In this document: in pieces, positions 29,308 through 37,847 of the stretch
How positions within the stretch are numbered: the stretch's first letter is position 1
How the letters are laid out: each line of letters begins with the position of its first letter
Origin: Phaeobacter sp. G2
GTDB taxonomy: Bacteria > Pseudomonadota > Alphaproteobacteria > Rhodobacterales > Rhodobacteraceae
NCBI GenBank assembly: GCA_025163595.1
Contig: CP104104.1
Coordinates: forward strand, 55,940-119,939
Length of the DNA stretch: 64,000 nt
Reading direction: 5' to 3'
The notes under the pieces: model-generated
What the model saw: the letters and a program-made list of their open reading frames with translations, nothing else
Databases searched by the model: none
Told to the model about the DNA's origin: nothing
Position numbers and translations under genes: made by a program

Positions 29308-29326
29308 TGTCGCCGGGGAGGCGACA
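29308..29326 (+). promoter_or_regulatory. Hairpin next to the ribosome-binding site of the CbiM-like gene
   Basis: A perfect 7-bp stem (TGTCGCC at 29308-29314, GGCGACA at 29320-29326) with loop GGGGA. The 3' arm abuts and shares one base with the Shine-Dalgarno AGGGAG (29326-29331). The position suits translational control by the upstream riboswitch; the alternative pairing was not modelled. Confidence 0.5.
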
Positions 29327-29339
29327 GGGAGACAGAATT

Positions 29340-30017
29340 ATGCATATCGAACCCGGCGTCGTCGACGCTGCAAAAATGACCCTCGCCTATGGCACAGCTG
29401 CCGGTGCAGTGGCCTATGCCGCCAAAGAAACCTTCAGCGATCTGCGCAGCAGTGGCATTGCCTCCTACGCGGGCCGGTCGGCGATTGCCGCGCTGGGTGT
29501 CTTCCTGTTCTTTGAAGTGCTGCCCCATTTCCCGGTTGGCGTCTCTGAGGTGCACTTCATCCTTGGCTCGACCCTGTTCCTGATCTTGGGTGCGGCGCCT
29601 GCTGCCTTTGGTCTGGCCCTTGGCCTGCTGGTGCAAGGCGCGTTCTTTGCGCCCACCGATCTGCCGATGTATTTTGTCAACCTGACCACCCTGCTGGTGC
29701 CGCTGTTTGCACTGCACGCGTTGGCAAGCCGCATCATCCCGGCCGGAACCGCCTATGTGGATCTCAAATACAGCCAGGCCCTGGCCCTGTCTGTTGCCTA
29801 TCAGGCTGGTGTTGTTGCCTGGGTTGCCTTCTGGGTCTTCTACGGCCAGGGCTTTGGCGCCGAAACCATGGCCTCGGTCCTGACCTTTGGTGGGGCCTAT
29901 ATGCTGGTGGTTCTGGTTGAGCCTCTGGCCGATCTGGCCATTCTCGCCACTGCCAAGGCCCTGCGCGGTCTCGAAGGCAGCGGCCTGGTAACGCCGCGCC
30001 TGTACAAAGCTGCCTGA
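29340..30017 (+). CDS. CbiM-like cobalt/nickel ECF transporter membrane subunit
   Basis: A 225-aa integral membrane protein with about six hydrophobic segments. The N-terminus MHIEPG keeps His at position 2, which in CbiM/NikM helps coordinate the metal after Met1; this also fixes the start at ATG 29340, which has AGGGAG upstream. It is controlled by a cobalamin riboswitch, so cobalt is the likely substrate. No CbiN, CbiQ or CbiO genes accompany it; a strong terminator follows immediately. It either borrows energy-coupling subunits encoded elsewhere or works alone. Confidence 0.82.
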   Translation: MHIEPGVVDAAKMTLAYGTAAGAVAYAAKETFSDLRSSGIASYAGRSAIAALGVFLFFEVLPHFPVGVSEVHFILGSTLFLILGAAPAAFGLALGLLVQGAFFAPTDLPMYFVNLTTLLVPLFALHALASRIIPAGTAYVDLKYSQALALSVAYQAGVVAWVAFWVFYGQGFGAETMASVLTFGGAYMLVVLVEPLADLAILATAKALRGLEGSGLVTPRLYKAA

Positions 30018-30055
30018 TCGGGCCTCGCGCCTGAGCAAGAGATCAGCAAACATCG

Positions 30056-30086
30056 ACACGGCCCCCACCGGGCCGTGTTTCTTTTT
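30056..30086 (+). terminator. Rho-independent terminator after the CbiM-like gene
   Basis: A 9-bp stem (ACACGGCCC at 30056-30064, GGGCCGTGT at 30070-30078), loop of 5, then TTCTTTTT. It makes the riboswitch plus transporter gene a monocistronic unit. Confidence 0.93.
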
Positions 30087-30132
30087 GACAGACCCGTTTT
30101 GACAGGCCCGTTTTATTGTCTTTGACAGGGCC
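30083..30132 (+). repeat. Short direct repeats before cobF
   Basis: TTTTGACAGACCCG (30083-30096) is followed directly by TTTTGACAGGCCCG (30097-30110), and TTTGACAGGGCC recurs at 30121-30132. Each copy contains TTGACA, the consensus -35 hexamer, but no -10 at 16-18 bp was found after any of them. It may be a slipped duplication in the cobF promoter region. Confidence 0.55.
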
Positions 30133-30139
30133 TCTTCAC

Positions 30140-30919
30140 ATGAGCAGAAGTATGATCGAACTCTCCCTGATTGGCATCGGTACCGGCAACCCAGCGCATC
30201 TGACCCTGCAGGCCGCCGAAGCCATCCGCGCCTGTGATCTGATCCTGATCCCCAACAAGGGCAAAGGCAAAGATGATCTGGCCGCCCTGCGCCAGGAGAT
30301 CTGCGCCCAGGTCATTGCCGATGCCGCCTCTGGCCCCCGTATCGTCGAGTTCGACCTGCCTGTCCGCGATCCGGCAATCGCCGATTACACCGCGCGGGTT
30401 GACCATTGGCATGATGCCATCGCCCGCGTCTGGGTTGAAACCATTCACGCCCAACTGCCTGCACCTGCGGCTGCGGCAAAGGTTGGCTTTCTGGTCTGGG
30501 GCGACCCTTCGCTTTATGACAGCACCATGCGCATTGCCGAGCGGCTAAAAACCACGCAGGAGGTGAGCCTTACGGTTATTCCGGGGGTGACCTCCATTCA
30601 GGCCCTGACCGCTGCCCATGCAATTCCACTCAACGAGATTGGCGCGCCTTTTACCGTCACCACCGGGCGCCAGCTGCGGGAAAACGGCTGGCCTGAAAGC
30701 GCTGATACCCTGGTGATCATGCTGGATGGGGAATGCTCGTTTCAAGCCATCGACCCCACTGGGGTGAATATCTGGTGGTCGGCCTATGCCGGCATGGAAA
30801 ACCAGATCAGCCTGTCTGGCCCCTTGGCTGAGACCGCCGAGCAGATCATTCAAACCCGCGCCCAGGCCCGCGCCGATCACGGCTGGATCATGGACATCTA
30901 TCTGCTGCGCAAATCCTGA
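30140..30919 (+). CDS. cobF: Precorrin-6A synthase (deacetylating)
   Basis: Methylates precorrin-5 at C-1 with release of acetate, an aerobic-pathway step. 259 aa from ATG 30140 (AGGG upstream); in-frame ATG 30152 would remove four residues. CobF features: IELSLIGIGTGNPAHLTLQA, LILIPNKGKGKDDLAALR, VGFLVWGDPSLYDSTMRIAERL and the C-terminal GWIMDIYLLRK. It stands apart from the main cob run, behind the CbiM-like gene and its terminator, so it has its own promoter. Confidence 0.94.
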   Translation: MSRSMIELSLIGIGTGNPAHLTLQAAEAIRACDLILIPNKGKGKDDLAALRQEICAQVIADAASGPRIVEFDLPVRDPAIADYTARVDHWHDAIARVWVETIHAQLPAPAAAAKVGFLVWGDPSLYDSTMRIAERLKTTQEVSLTVIPGVTSIQALTAAHAIPLNEIGAPFTVTTGRQLRENGWPESADTLVIMLDGECSFQAIDPTGVNIWWSAYAGMENQISLSGPLAETAEQIIQTRAQARADHGWIMDIYLLRKS

Positions 30920-30968
30920 CACGCGCGCTGTTCAGCCTGATGTTCCCCGGTTTGCTGCTCCCAAAAGG

Positions 30969-31835
30969 CTAGACCTGGGGCATGCGACGCCCCGCCAGCC
31001 AAAGCGAGGACAGCCCGGAGAGGACAATCACCCCCAACCCCAAAAGCGCCAGCCCATCAGGCCAGGTGCCAAACACAAGCACCCCTAGAACCGTTGCCGC
31101 CAAAAGCTGGCTGTAGATCAAGGGGGCCACCACATTGGCGGGGGTGGTGCGGTTGACCATCACCAACAGAAAATTTCCCGCCGCAGATCCCAACGCACTG
31201 ATAAGGATCAGGCTCCCCCCTGTGATATCAATGCTTTGCGGCATCTCATCATAGCTAAAGGGCAACAGCACCACAGAGCCAATGATCAGTTGGGAGATCA
31301 GCAGAAACTTAGGCCGATACCGCCCGGCCAGGCTGCGCGTCGCCACCAGGTAAGAGCCATGAAAGCAGCCCGCCAACAGGGCAAACCCCATACCGATCTG
31401 CATCCCAAACCCAGGCTTCACCACCAAAAGCACACCGACAAAACTGACCAGCAACAGCGCCACCCGGCCCGGATCCGCCTTTTCTTTCAGCAACAGCGCC
31501 GAGAGCGCAAAGGCCACTATGGGCCCAACAAAGAAGCCGCCAAAGACATTGGCGATGGGTTCGGTCCGCAACGCGGTGAGGATGCACAGGATCCCCGTTG
31601 CAATCAGCACCGACCGCAGAATAATCCGCCAGTCCAGAAAGCCGCGCAGCTCAGCGCTGCGCAGACCGGCAAAGGGCAACAGCACCACCGCCGCCACGGT
31701 AAAGCGAGACCAGGCAACAAAGAAGGGGCTGGCGCCAGAGACCGTCAGCGCCTTGCCGGCGGTATCGCCAATCACGATCAGCGTCATGGCCAGAACCACG
31801 GTGCCAAGCATGCCCAAAGGGATATTGTGTTTCAT
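30969..31835 (-). CDS. DMT-family (EamA) membrane transporter
   Basis: A 288-aa inner-membrane protein with about ten hydrophobic segments arranged as two EamA repeats, the drug/metabolite transporter pattern. ATG 31835 has GGAG 8 nt upstream. It begins 37 bp after the MocR-type regulator on the same strand, so the regulator may control this exporter. Substrate (amino acid, metabolite or drug) cannot be read from the sequence. Confidence 0.85.
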   Translation of the reverse strand: MKHNIPLGMLGTVVLAMTLIVIGDTAGKALTVSGASPFFVAWSRFTVAAVVLLPFAGLRSAELRGFLDWRIILRSVLIATGILCILTALRTEPIANVFGGFFVGPIVAFALSALLLKEKADPGRVALLLVSFVGVLLVVKPGFGMQIGMGFALLAGCFHGSYLVATRSLAGRYRPKFLLISQLIIGSVVLLPFSYDEMPQSIDITGGSLILISALGSAAGNFLLVMVNRTTPANVVAPLIYSQLLAATVLGVLVFGTWPDGLALLGLGVIVLSGLSSLWLAGRRMPQV

Positions 31836-31872
31836 CAGATCACTCCGGCGCAGGCGGTCAGGTTCATCTGCA

Positions 31873-33261
31873 TCAGCCCAGCCAATCTTTGCGCAGGATT
31901 GCATCGCGCAACGCAATCAGATCCTCGCGCAGTTGCTCCAGGCTAATCGGCCCGCCCAGGCAGACCCGCAGTGCCTCGCTGGGCTGGCCCACCACGGTAA
32001 AGGCATCGCTGGGCATGATGCCAATCTGCCGGTTTGCCATGCGCCCCATGACCTCAGCCCGGCTGGTGCCACGGGGCAGCTCCACCCACAGGTTAAAGGC
32101 CTCGGGCGCATTGGTCACAAAACACCCACATAGAATACCCCGCGCCAACTCCTGCCGCTGGGCCGCTGCGCGCCGCACAAAAGCCTGGATCTGGGCGGCG
32201 GTGCCGTCTTCGATCCAGTGCCCCAACAGGGCCAGGCTCAGCGGTGAGGCCATCACGTTGATACTGCGCAACGCCTGGGAAAACCCACCCATCTCGGCCC
32301 GTTGTGGCCCGGTGGTATAGGCAAGCCGCAGGCCAGCGCCAAAACATTTGGAGATCCCGGCCACATGCCAGGCCAGATCCGGCAGGTGGCTGGCAATCGG
32401 CGGCGGCGCGTCTGCGGCGACAAACCGGTAGGCGTCATCCTCGATCAGCTGAATGTCGTGCTGGGTCAGCACCTCTGCAATCTCGCGGCGGCGGGTCTCG
32501 GACATGGTTTTGGTGGTCGGATTCTGCAACGTGGGGTTCAGATATAGCGCGGCGGGCCAGTGCTCGGTGATTGCCCGCTCCAAAGCCTCTGGACGCAGCC
32601 CCTCCCGGTCGCTGGGCACCCCGACCAGCCGCAGGCCAAGACGGGCGGCAATGGAGCGAATACCGGGATAGGTCAAAGTCTCACACAGCAGGGTCTGCCC
32701 CGGCTCGCTCAGCAGGGTCAGGATCGCATATATACTGGCATGGGCGCCTGGTGTGATGGCAAAGCGGTCGGCGGCAAAATCCAGCCCGTTTGCCTGCATC
32801 CAGGTCCGGGCAATTTCCCGGTCAGCAGCGCTGCCGCGCACCGATTGATAGCGCAACAATGGCACCAGATTGGCCGCCACATGGCCCAGGCCACTGGCCA
32901 TGCGGGCCACCAGGGCCGGATCATCCGGTTCCGGTGGCATGTTCATCATCGGATCTTCCTCCAGGATCCGGCGTGGATCCGGCGCCGCATTGGCCCCGTC
33001 AAGCAGCGCCTGCACGTCGGGTGTCCGGACAAATGTCCCACGGCCAACAAAGCTCTCAATATCTCCGCGTCGAACCGACTCTGCGTACCCTCTTGATACC
33101 GTGGAAAAATCTACCCCCAGATCCTGTGCAACCCCGCGCTGTGGTGGCAGCCGGTCGCCCGGCAACAGCAGGCCTGCATCAATATCTGCCCGAATCGCAT
33201 CGGCAATCTCCAGATATCGCGGCTTGTCCGAAACCGGCAGCGTCGGGCTCCAGTGTTTCAA
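31873..33261 (-). CDS. MocR-type regulator (GntR HTH fused to aminotransferase fold)
   Basis: A 462-aa transcription factor with an N-terminal GntR winged HTH (YLEIADAIRADIDAGLLLPGDRLPPQRGVAQDLGVDFSTVSRGY region) and a class I aminotransferase-like domain. The PLP lysine sits in AGISKCFGAGLRLAY, and NPTLQNPTTKTMSETRRREI and IEDDAYRF are conserved. The start appears to be TTG 33261, giving MKHWSPTLPVSDKPRY, with GGAGAG upstream; longer in-frame starts would add unrelated residues. MocR proteins usually sense PLP or an amino-acid adduct and act on a neighbouring gene, here the DMT transporter. Confidence 0.88.
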   Translation of the reverse strand: MKHWSPTLPVSDKPRYLEIADAIRADIDAGLLLPGDRLPPQRGVAQDLGVDFSTVSRGYAESVRRGDIESFVGRGTFVRTPDVQALLDGANAAPDPRRILEEDPMMNMPPEPDDPALVARMASGLGHVAANLVPLLRYQSVRGSAADREIARTWMQANGLDFAADRFAITPGAHASIYAILTLLSEPGQTLLCETLTYPGIRSIAARLGLRLVGVPSDREGLRPEALERAITEHWPAALYLNPTLQNPTTKTMSETRRREIAEVLTQHDIQLIEDDAYRFVAADAPPPIASHLPDLAWHVAGISKCFGAGLRLAYTTGPQRAEMGGFSQALRSINVMASPLSLALLGHWIEDGTAAQIQAFVRRAAAQRQELARGILCGCFVTNAPEAFNLWVELPRGTSRAEVMGRMANRQIGIMPSDAFTVVGQPSEALRVCLGGPISLEQLREDLIALRDAILRKDWLG

Positions 33262-33434
33262 AGGGTCTCTCCCCACAGCAGTCTTTCCTTTTTTTCCAGC
33301 TCCAAAAGGCCGGCCAACACGGGCGTTACGCAGCAATACCCCCAAGCTCCGCATAATTGCAACCAGATTGATTGCATGATTGATTGCAATCAATTTAGAA
33401 ACACCATAGAGGATAGCTTTGATAAGAATCAGAA

Positions 33435-33866
33435 ATGGTGATACCCGAGATGCCCCAGGACGACACCACAACACCAGCCGCCCCAGAGCAGGCCAATCCG
33501 TCCGCTCAGACCGAGCAACGCCCCTGGAAACCAGCCGCGCTGCGCGGGCTGCGACTGCGCTGCCCCAATTGCGGCGAAGGCAAGCTGCTGAAAAGCTATC
33601 TCAAAGTGAAACACAGCTGCGACAACTGCGGTCAGGAGCTTTATCACAATCGCGCCGATGATGGCCCTGCCTACCTGACCATTTTGCTGGTCGGGCACCT
33701 GCTCGGCTTTGCGCTTCACATCACCTACATGCAGTTTCGGCCCGATCCCCTGACCCTGGCTTTGATCATGTCGCTGGTGACCATATCGGCCTCGCTTTTG
33801 TTGCTGCCGCGAATGAAGGGGCTTGTGGTTGCCTATCAATGGGCCAAACGCATGCATGGCTTCTAG
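33435..33866 (+). CDS. DUF983 family membrane protein
   Basis: A 143-aa protein with a Pro/Gln-rich N-terminus, a zinc-ribbon-like pair of CxxC motifs (RCPNCGEGKLL and SCDNCGQEL, about 42-65), and two membrane segments (about 77-97 and 104-124). This is the DUF983 pattern; function is unknown. It is divergent from the MocR-type regulator. The ribosome site is weak and ATG 33450 is an alternative start. Confidence 0.82.
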   Translation: MVIPEMPQDDTTTPAAPEQANPSAQTEQRPWKPAALRGLRLRCPNCGEGKLLKSYLKVKHSCDNCGQELYHNRADDGPAYLTILLVGHLLGFALHITYMQFRPDPLTLALIMSLVTISASLLLLPRMKGLVVAYQWAKRMHGF

Positions 33867-33876
33867 ATATTAGTTT

Positions 33877-33934
33877 TCCTGGCCCAATGGCGTGATCCTT
33901 TTGTTTGAATAAAAGGACGTATTCTGGGCCAGGA
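33877..33934. repeat. Long interrupted hairpin between DUF983 gene and manC
   Basis: Two nested perfect inverted repeats. The outer 10-bp arms are TCCTGGCCCA (33877-33886) and TGGGCCAGGA (33925-33934); the inner 7-bp arms are TCCTTTT (33896-33902) and AAAAGGA (33911-33917). It lies in the 134-bp gap between convergent genes. It may be a bidirectional terminator, although no T run follows the outer stem, or a remnant of a mobile element end. Confidence 0.55.
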
Positions 33935-34000
33935 TCGCCACAGGAATACTACCCCCCTACCCCAGGGCAGGAGATGCAAGCTCAGACTACGTTTGCGATT

Positions 34001-35437
34001 TTAGCCTTTGGCCCCCTGGCCACGGGCATATACATCCTCATAGCGGATGATGTCATCTTCCCCAAGATAGCTGCCGGTCTGCACTTCGATCAGCACCATG
34101 GGCAGTTTTCCGGGGTTCTCCATCCGGTGCACAGACCCCAGTGGGATATAGACCGACTGGTTCTCCGTCACCAGTTTCACCTCGTCATCCACCGTCACCT
34201 TGGCGGTGCCTTCCACCACAATCCAGTGCTCTGAGCGGTGGTGATGGCTTTGCAGCGACAGCGCCGCGCCGGGGTGTACATGGATACGTTTCACCTGGAA
34301 CCGTTCGCCCACCACCAGGCTCTCAAACCAGCCCCAGGGGCGATGATCCATCGGGAACTCGGTGGCCTGCTTGGCGCCTTTTTCCTTCAGCGCGGCCACT
34401 GCCAGTTTCACATCCTGCGCACGAGAGGCATCCGCCACCAGCACCGCATCCGGCATCGCCACCGCAATCACATCCTGCAAACCAATGCCCACAACCGCCA
34501 GGCTATCATCTTCTGACCGCAGCAGGCTGTCGCGACAGTCAATCGCCGTGGCATTGCCGCTGGCAACCACGCCATTGGCATCGGCCTGGCTTTCGCGCCA
34601 GACCGCGTCCCAGCCGCCCAGGTCAGACCAGCCGGCCGCAAAGGGCACCACCGTCAGATTGTCGGCTTTCTCCATTACCGCGTAGTCGATCGAGATATCG
34701 TCCAGCGCCGCCCAGGCGGCAGGGTCCAGCCGGAAAAAGCCAAGGTCATTTTCACCCTCTGCAATCGCCGCCTCAACCGGGGCCACCAGATCGGCAGCAT
34801 GGGCAGCAAAGGCCGCCAGGATAGTCTTGACCGAAAACAAAAAGATCCCGGCGTTCCACAAGAAATTGCCAGAGGCCAACATTGCCTCAGCTGTGGCTGC
34901 ATCGGGCTTCTCGACAAAACGTTTGAGACCAATAGCGCGCGGGGAAAAATCGCCGGGATCGCCGGTGAGTTCAAGATAGCCATAGCCTGTTTCAGCATGG
35001 GTGGGTTTGATCCCAAAGGTGACGATCTGGCCCTGCTTCGCCGCATCCGCCCCAGCAGCCACCGCCGCACGAAAGGCCGCGTCATCGGGCACCACATGAT
35101 CCGAGGGCGCCACCAGCATCAGCGCTTCGGGGTCGGATTGAGCCAAATACAGCGCCGCCGCCAGAACCGCAGGGGCCGTGTTGCGCCCGGCAGGTTCAAT
35201 CAGAATGGCGCCGGGATCAATGCCAACGCTGGCCAGCTGTTCGGTCACGATAAAGCGGAAATCGGAATTGGTCAGCACCATCGGGGCCGCAAACTCTGCC
35301 CCCGAAAGCCGCTGCGCCGAGGCCTGAAACAGGGTGGTTTCCCCCACCAGGGGCACAAATTGTTTTGGGTAGCTCTTGCGCGACAACGGCCAAAGCCGGG
35401 TGCCGGAACCACCGCAAAGCAAAATTGGTGTAATCAT
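34001..35437 (-). CDS. manC: Mannose-1-phosphate guanylyltransferase / mannose-6-phosphate isomerase
   Basis: Bifunctional enzyme making GDP-mannose for polysaccharides. 478 aa. The nucleotidyltransferase N-terminal domain has ILLCGGSGTRLWPLSRKSYPKQF, and the FVEKPD motif follows. The C-terminal type II phosphomannose isomerase cupin has RPWGWFESL, HPGAALSLQSHHHRSEHWIVVEGTAKV and YIPLGSVHRMENPG. ATG 35437 has AAGGA upstream; an in-frame ATG at 35452 is possible. It forms part of the scattered surface-polysaccharide set in this window (ugd, TviB-like, UDP-glucuronate epimerase). Confidence 0.95.
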   Translation of the reverse strand: MITPILLCGGSGTRLWPLSRKSYPKQFVPLVGETTLFQASAQRLSGAEFAAPMVLTNSDFRFIVTEQLASVGIDPGAILIEPAGRNTAPAVLAAALYLAQSDPEALMLVAPSDHVVPDDAAFRAAVAAGADAAKQGQIVTFGIKPTHAETGYGYLELTGDPGDFSPRAIGLKRFVEKPDAATAEAMLASGNFLWNAGIFLFSVKTILAAFAAHAADLVAPVEAAIAEGENDLGFFRLDPAAWAALDDISIDYAVMEKADNLTVVPFAAGWSDLGGWDAVWRESQADANGVVASGNATAIDCRDSLLRSEDDSLAVVGIGLQDVIAVAMPDAVLVADASRAQDVKLAVAALKEKGAKQATEFPMDHRPWGWFESLVVGERFQVKRIHVHPGAALSLQSHHHRSEHWIVVEGTAKVTVDDEVKLVTENQSVYIPLGSVHRMENPGKLPMVLIEVQTGSYLGEDDIIRYEDVYARGQGAKG

Positions 35438-35448
35438 AGATCCGTCCT

Positions 35449-35625
35449 TCAAAACCGCCTGCTGTGCTGATCATCCGCATCCTGCCGCAAAAACCAAGCG
35501 AAAGTATGATCAGGACCGATACTCAGCTTGATCAAAGTTGGCCCGCCGGGACGTCCCAGGATCCAGCCATCTGTGCCGCAGCCCAAATCAACGCCTGACC
35601 CTTTCATCAGCATTCTTACTTCCAT
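35449..35625 (-). CDS. Possible small protein upstream of manC
   Basis: A 58-codon frame that ends 11 bases before the manC start. The product has no family I recognise; it contains a Gly-rich VDLGCGTDGWILGRPGGPT segment. Codon use is plausible for this genome. GGAGG is only two bases from ATG 35625, while in-frame ATGs at 35613 and 35607 have better spacing. It could be a real small gene or part of the manC leader. Confidence 0.25.
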   Translation of the reverse strand: MEVRMLMKGSGVDLGCGTDGWILGRPGGPTLIKLSIGPDHTFAWFLRQDADDQHSRRF

Positions 35626-35836
35626 ACCCTCCGATACCCCAAAACCACAATATAAGACCACAGCAAGATGTTGATCTGTCTGTGCAACCAAAGACCCACA
35701 TTCCTAGCCCCCTGCAATCAAACGGCTGCTGACGACACCAAGGCTGTCTTGCTTTTTAGTTGCGATGTTAATTATTATTGACAACGCAGAGCATCACTGG
35801 CTATGGTGCCTTTGCTTAACATGTAAAGGTTGCGGG

Positions 35837-36241
35837 ATGCCCCATTTTCAGATCGAATACTCGGGAAATCTGGAACAGGTTTTGGACGTTACGGCGCTGT
35901 GCGAACATATCCGCGCCACCGCAGTTGAAATCGACACATTCCCCCTGGCTGGCGTCCGGGTGCGCGCCTTCCGCGCGGATCACTATGCCATTGCGGATGG
36001 CGATCCCAAACACGGCTTTGTCGATATCTCAATCCGCCTGCGCGCCGGCCGGACGCCTGAGGTCAAAACAGATGCCACACAGCGCATTTTTGACGCCGCG
36101 CAGGCCTTTTTGACACCCGCCATCGCCACCCATTCCATCGCTCTCTCGCTGGAAATGCGCGATATCGACCCCGCCCTTTCCCCCAAAACCGGCTCAATTC
36201 GCGCCCATCTCGGTCGCCCTTCGCAGGAGGTCTCCTCATGA
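35837..36241 (+). CDS. hpaF: 5-carboxymethyl-2-hydroxymuconate delta-isomerase
   Basis: Isomerises 5-carboxymethyl-2-hydroxymuconate in homoprotocatechuate breakdown. 134 aa from ATG 35837, which places Pro at position 2, the catalytic base of this tautomerase-like family. MPHFQIEYSGN, GVRVRAFRADHYAIADG and FVDISIRLRAGR are typical. The open frame upstream of 35837 is a Cys/Trp-rich extension not found in the family. ATGA overlap with hpaE. Confidence 0.92.
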   Translation: MPHFQIEYSGNLEQVLDVTALCEHIRATAVEIDTFPLAGVRVRAFRADHYAIADGDPKHGFVDISIRLRAGRTPEVKTDATQRIFDAAQAFLTPAIATHSIALSLEMRDIDPALSPKTGSIRAHLGRPSQEVSS

Positions 36242-37746
36242 CTGCTCTGAACGACAATATCGCAAAGCTCAGCGGGTTTCTTGCCCGCTTTCAGGACACC
36301 GGCATCCAGAACCGGATCGCAGGCGTGGATCGCCCCGGCTCGGCTAGCACCTTTCAGTCCATCTCTCCGGTGGACAAATCGGTGATCTGTGAGGTTGCAC
36401 ATGGCACAGATGTCGATATTGACGCCGCCGCAGAGGCCGCCAAAGCCGCCTTTCCCGCCTGGCGCGACATGCCCGCAGTCGAGCGCAAAAAGATCCTGAT
36501 CCGCATCGCCGAAGGTATCGAAGCCCGCGCCGAAGAAATCGCGCTATGCGAATGCTGGGACACCGGGCAGACCCTGAAATTCATGTCAAAGGCTGCCCTG
36601 CGTGGCGCCGAAAACTTCCGCTATTTTGCCGACCAGGTGGTACAGGCCCGCGATGGTCAGCACCTGCAATCGCCCACCTTGATGAATATCACCACCCGCA
36701 AACCCATTGGCCCGGTTGGCGTCATCACCCCCTGGAACACCCCCTTCATGCTGTCGACCTGGAAGATCGCCCCGGCCCTCGCAGCGGGCTGCACCGTGGT
36801 CCACAAACCCGCCGAAGACAGCCCGCTGACCGCGCGCCTGCTGGTTGAAATCGCCGAAGAGGCCGGCCTGCCCCCCGGCGTGCTCAACACCGTCAACGGC
36901 TACGGCCACGACGCGGGCAAACGGCTGACCGAACACCCCGCCATCAAGGCCATTGCCTTTGTCGGCGAAAGCCGCACTGGGTCGATCATCACCAAACAGG
37001 GCGCTGATACGCTCAAGCGCATGCACCTGGAGCTGGGCGGCAAAAACCCGGTCATCGTCTTTGACGATGCTGATCTGGACCGGGCGCTGGATGCGGTGAT
37101 CTTTATGATTTATTCCATCAATGGCGAACGCTGTACCTCCTCCTCGCGGCTGCTGGTGCAGGATACCATCCGCGAAGAGTTCGAGGCCAGGCTGGTGGAG
37201 CGCGTCAACAAGATCAAGGTGGGTCACCCGCTGGATCCCAGCAGCGAAGTTGGCCCCCTGATCAGCCAAGAACACTACGACAAGGTGACCTCCTATTTTG
37301 ACATCGCACAGGAAGACGGCGCCACCGTGGCCGCGGGCGGCACCACTCTGGGAGATGAGGGCTATTTTGTCCGCCCCACCCTGTTCACAGAAGCCAACAA
37401 TAAGATGCGCATCGCCCAGGAAGAAATCTTTGGCCCCGTCCTGACCTCCATCCCCTTCAGCACCGAGGAAGAGGCGCTGCAGCTGGCCAATGACACCCAA
37501 TATGGCCTCACCGGCTATCTCTGGACCAGCGACCTCACCCGCGCCCTGCGTTTCACCGATCAACTAGAGGCCGGGATGATCTGGGTGAACTCGGAAAACG
37601 TCCGCCACCTGCCCACCCCCTTTGGCGGGGTCAAGGCCAGCGGCATCGGCCGCGATGGCGGCGACTGGAGCTTTGACTTCTATATGGAGCAAAAGCACAT
37701 CGGCTTTGCCACCGGCCAGCATAAAATCACCCGCCTGGGCAGCTGA
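36238..37746 (+). CDS. hpaE: 5-carboxymethyl-2-hydroxymuconate semialdehyde dehydrogenase
   Basis: NAD-dependent oxidation of the ring-cleavage semialdehyde. 502 aa, aldehyde dehydrogenase superfamily. Catalytic Cys299 lies in NGERCTSSSR and Glu265 in LELGGKNP; the NAD-binding FVGESRTGS segment precedes them. GQTLKFM and TPFGGVKASGIGRDGG are close to known HpaE proteins. It starts in an ATGA overlap with hpaF. Confidence 0.95.
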   Translation: MTALNDNIAKLSGFLARFQDTGIQNRIAGVDRPGSASTFQSISPVDKSVICEVAHGTDVDIDAAAEAAKAAFPAWRDMPAVERKKILIRIAEGIEARAEEIALCECWDTGQTLKFMSKAALRGAENFRYFADQVVQARDGQHLQSPTLMNITTRKPIGPVGVITPWNTPFMLSTWKIAPALAAGCTVVHKPAEDSPLTARLLVEIAEEAGLPPGVLNTVNGYGHDAGKRLTEHPAIKAIAFVGESRTGSIITKQGADTLKRMHLELGGKNPVIVFDDADLDRALDAVIFMIYSINGERCTSSSRLLVQDTIREEFEARLVERVNKIKVGHPLDPSSEVGPLISQEHYDKVTSYFDIAQEDGATVAAGGTTLGDEGYFVRPTLFTEANNKMRIAQEEIFGPVLTSIPFSTEEEALQLANDTQYGLTGYLWTSDLTRALRFTDQLEAGMIWVNSENVRHLPTPFGGVKASGIGRDGGDWSFDFYMEQKHIGFATGQHKITRLGS

Positions 37747-37805
37747 CCTCGGCTTTATTTGGCCAAAATATCCCGGGGTGAAGTTTCGAATGCCCATTTG
37801 AAACT

Positions 37806-37821
37806 GAGGGGCCGGCCCCTC
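37806..37821. repeat. 16-bp perfect palindrome between hpaE and hpaD
   Basis: GAGGGGCCGGCCCCTC is a perfect palindrome with no spacer, about 25 bp before the hpaD start. Just upstream, near 37758-37767, TTTGGCCAAA is another perfect palindrome. They lie in the 101-bp gap that separates hpaFE from hpaDGHI and could form an mRNA hairpin or bind a regulator; I cannot assign one. Confidence 0.5.
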
Positions 37822-37847
37822 CCCCACCTCATACAAGGAGTGTCCCC

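Noticed and set aside
33905..34234. A 109-codon forward frame overlapping the 3' end of manC
   Set aside because: It lies over the nested hairpin and the manC cupin domain, which is clearly coding on the other strand.
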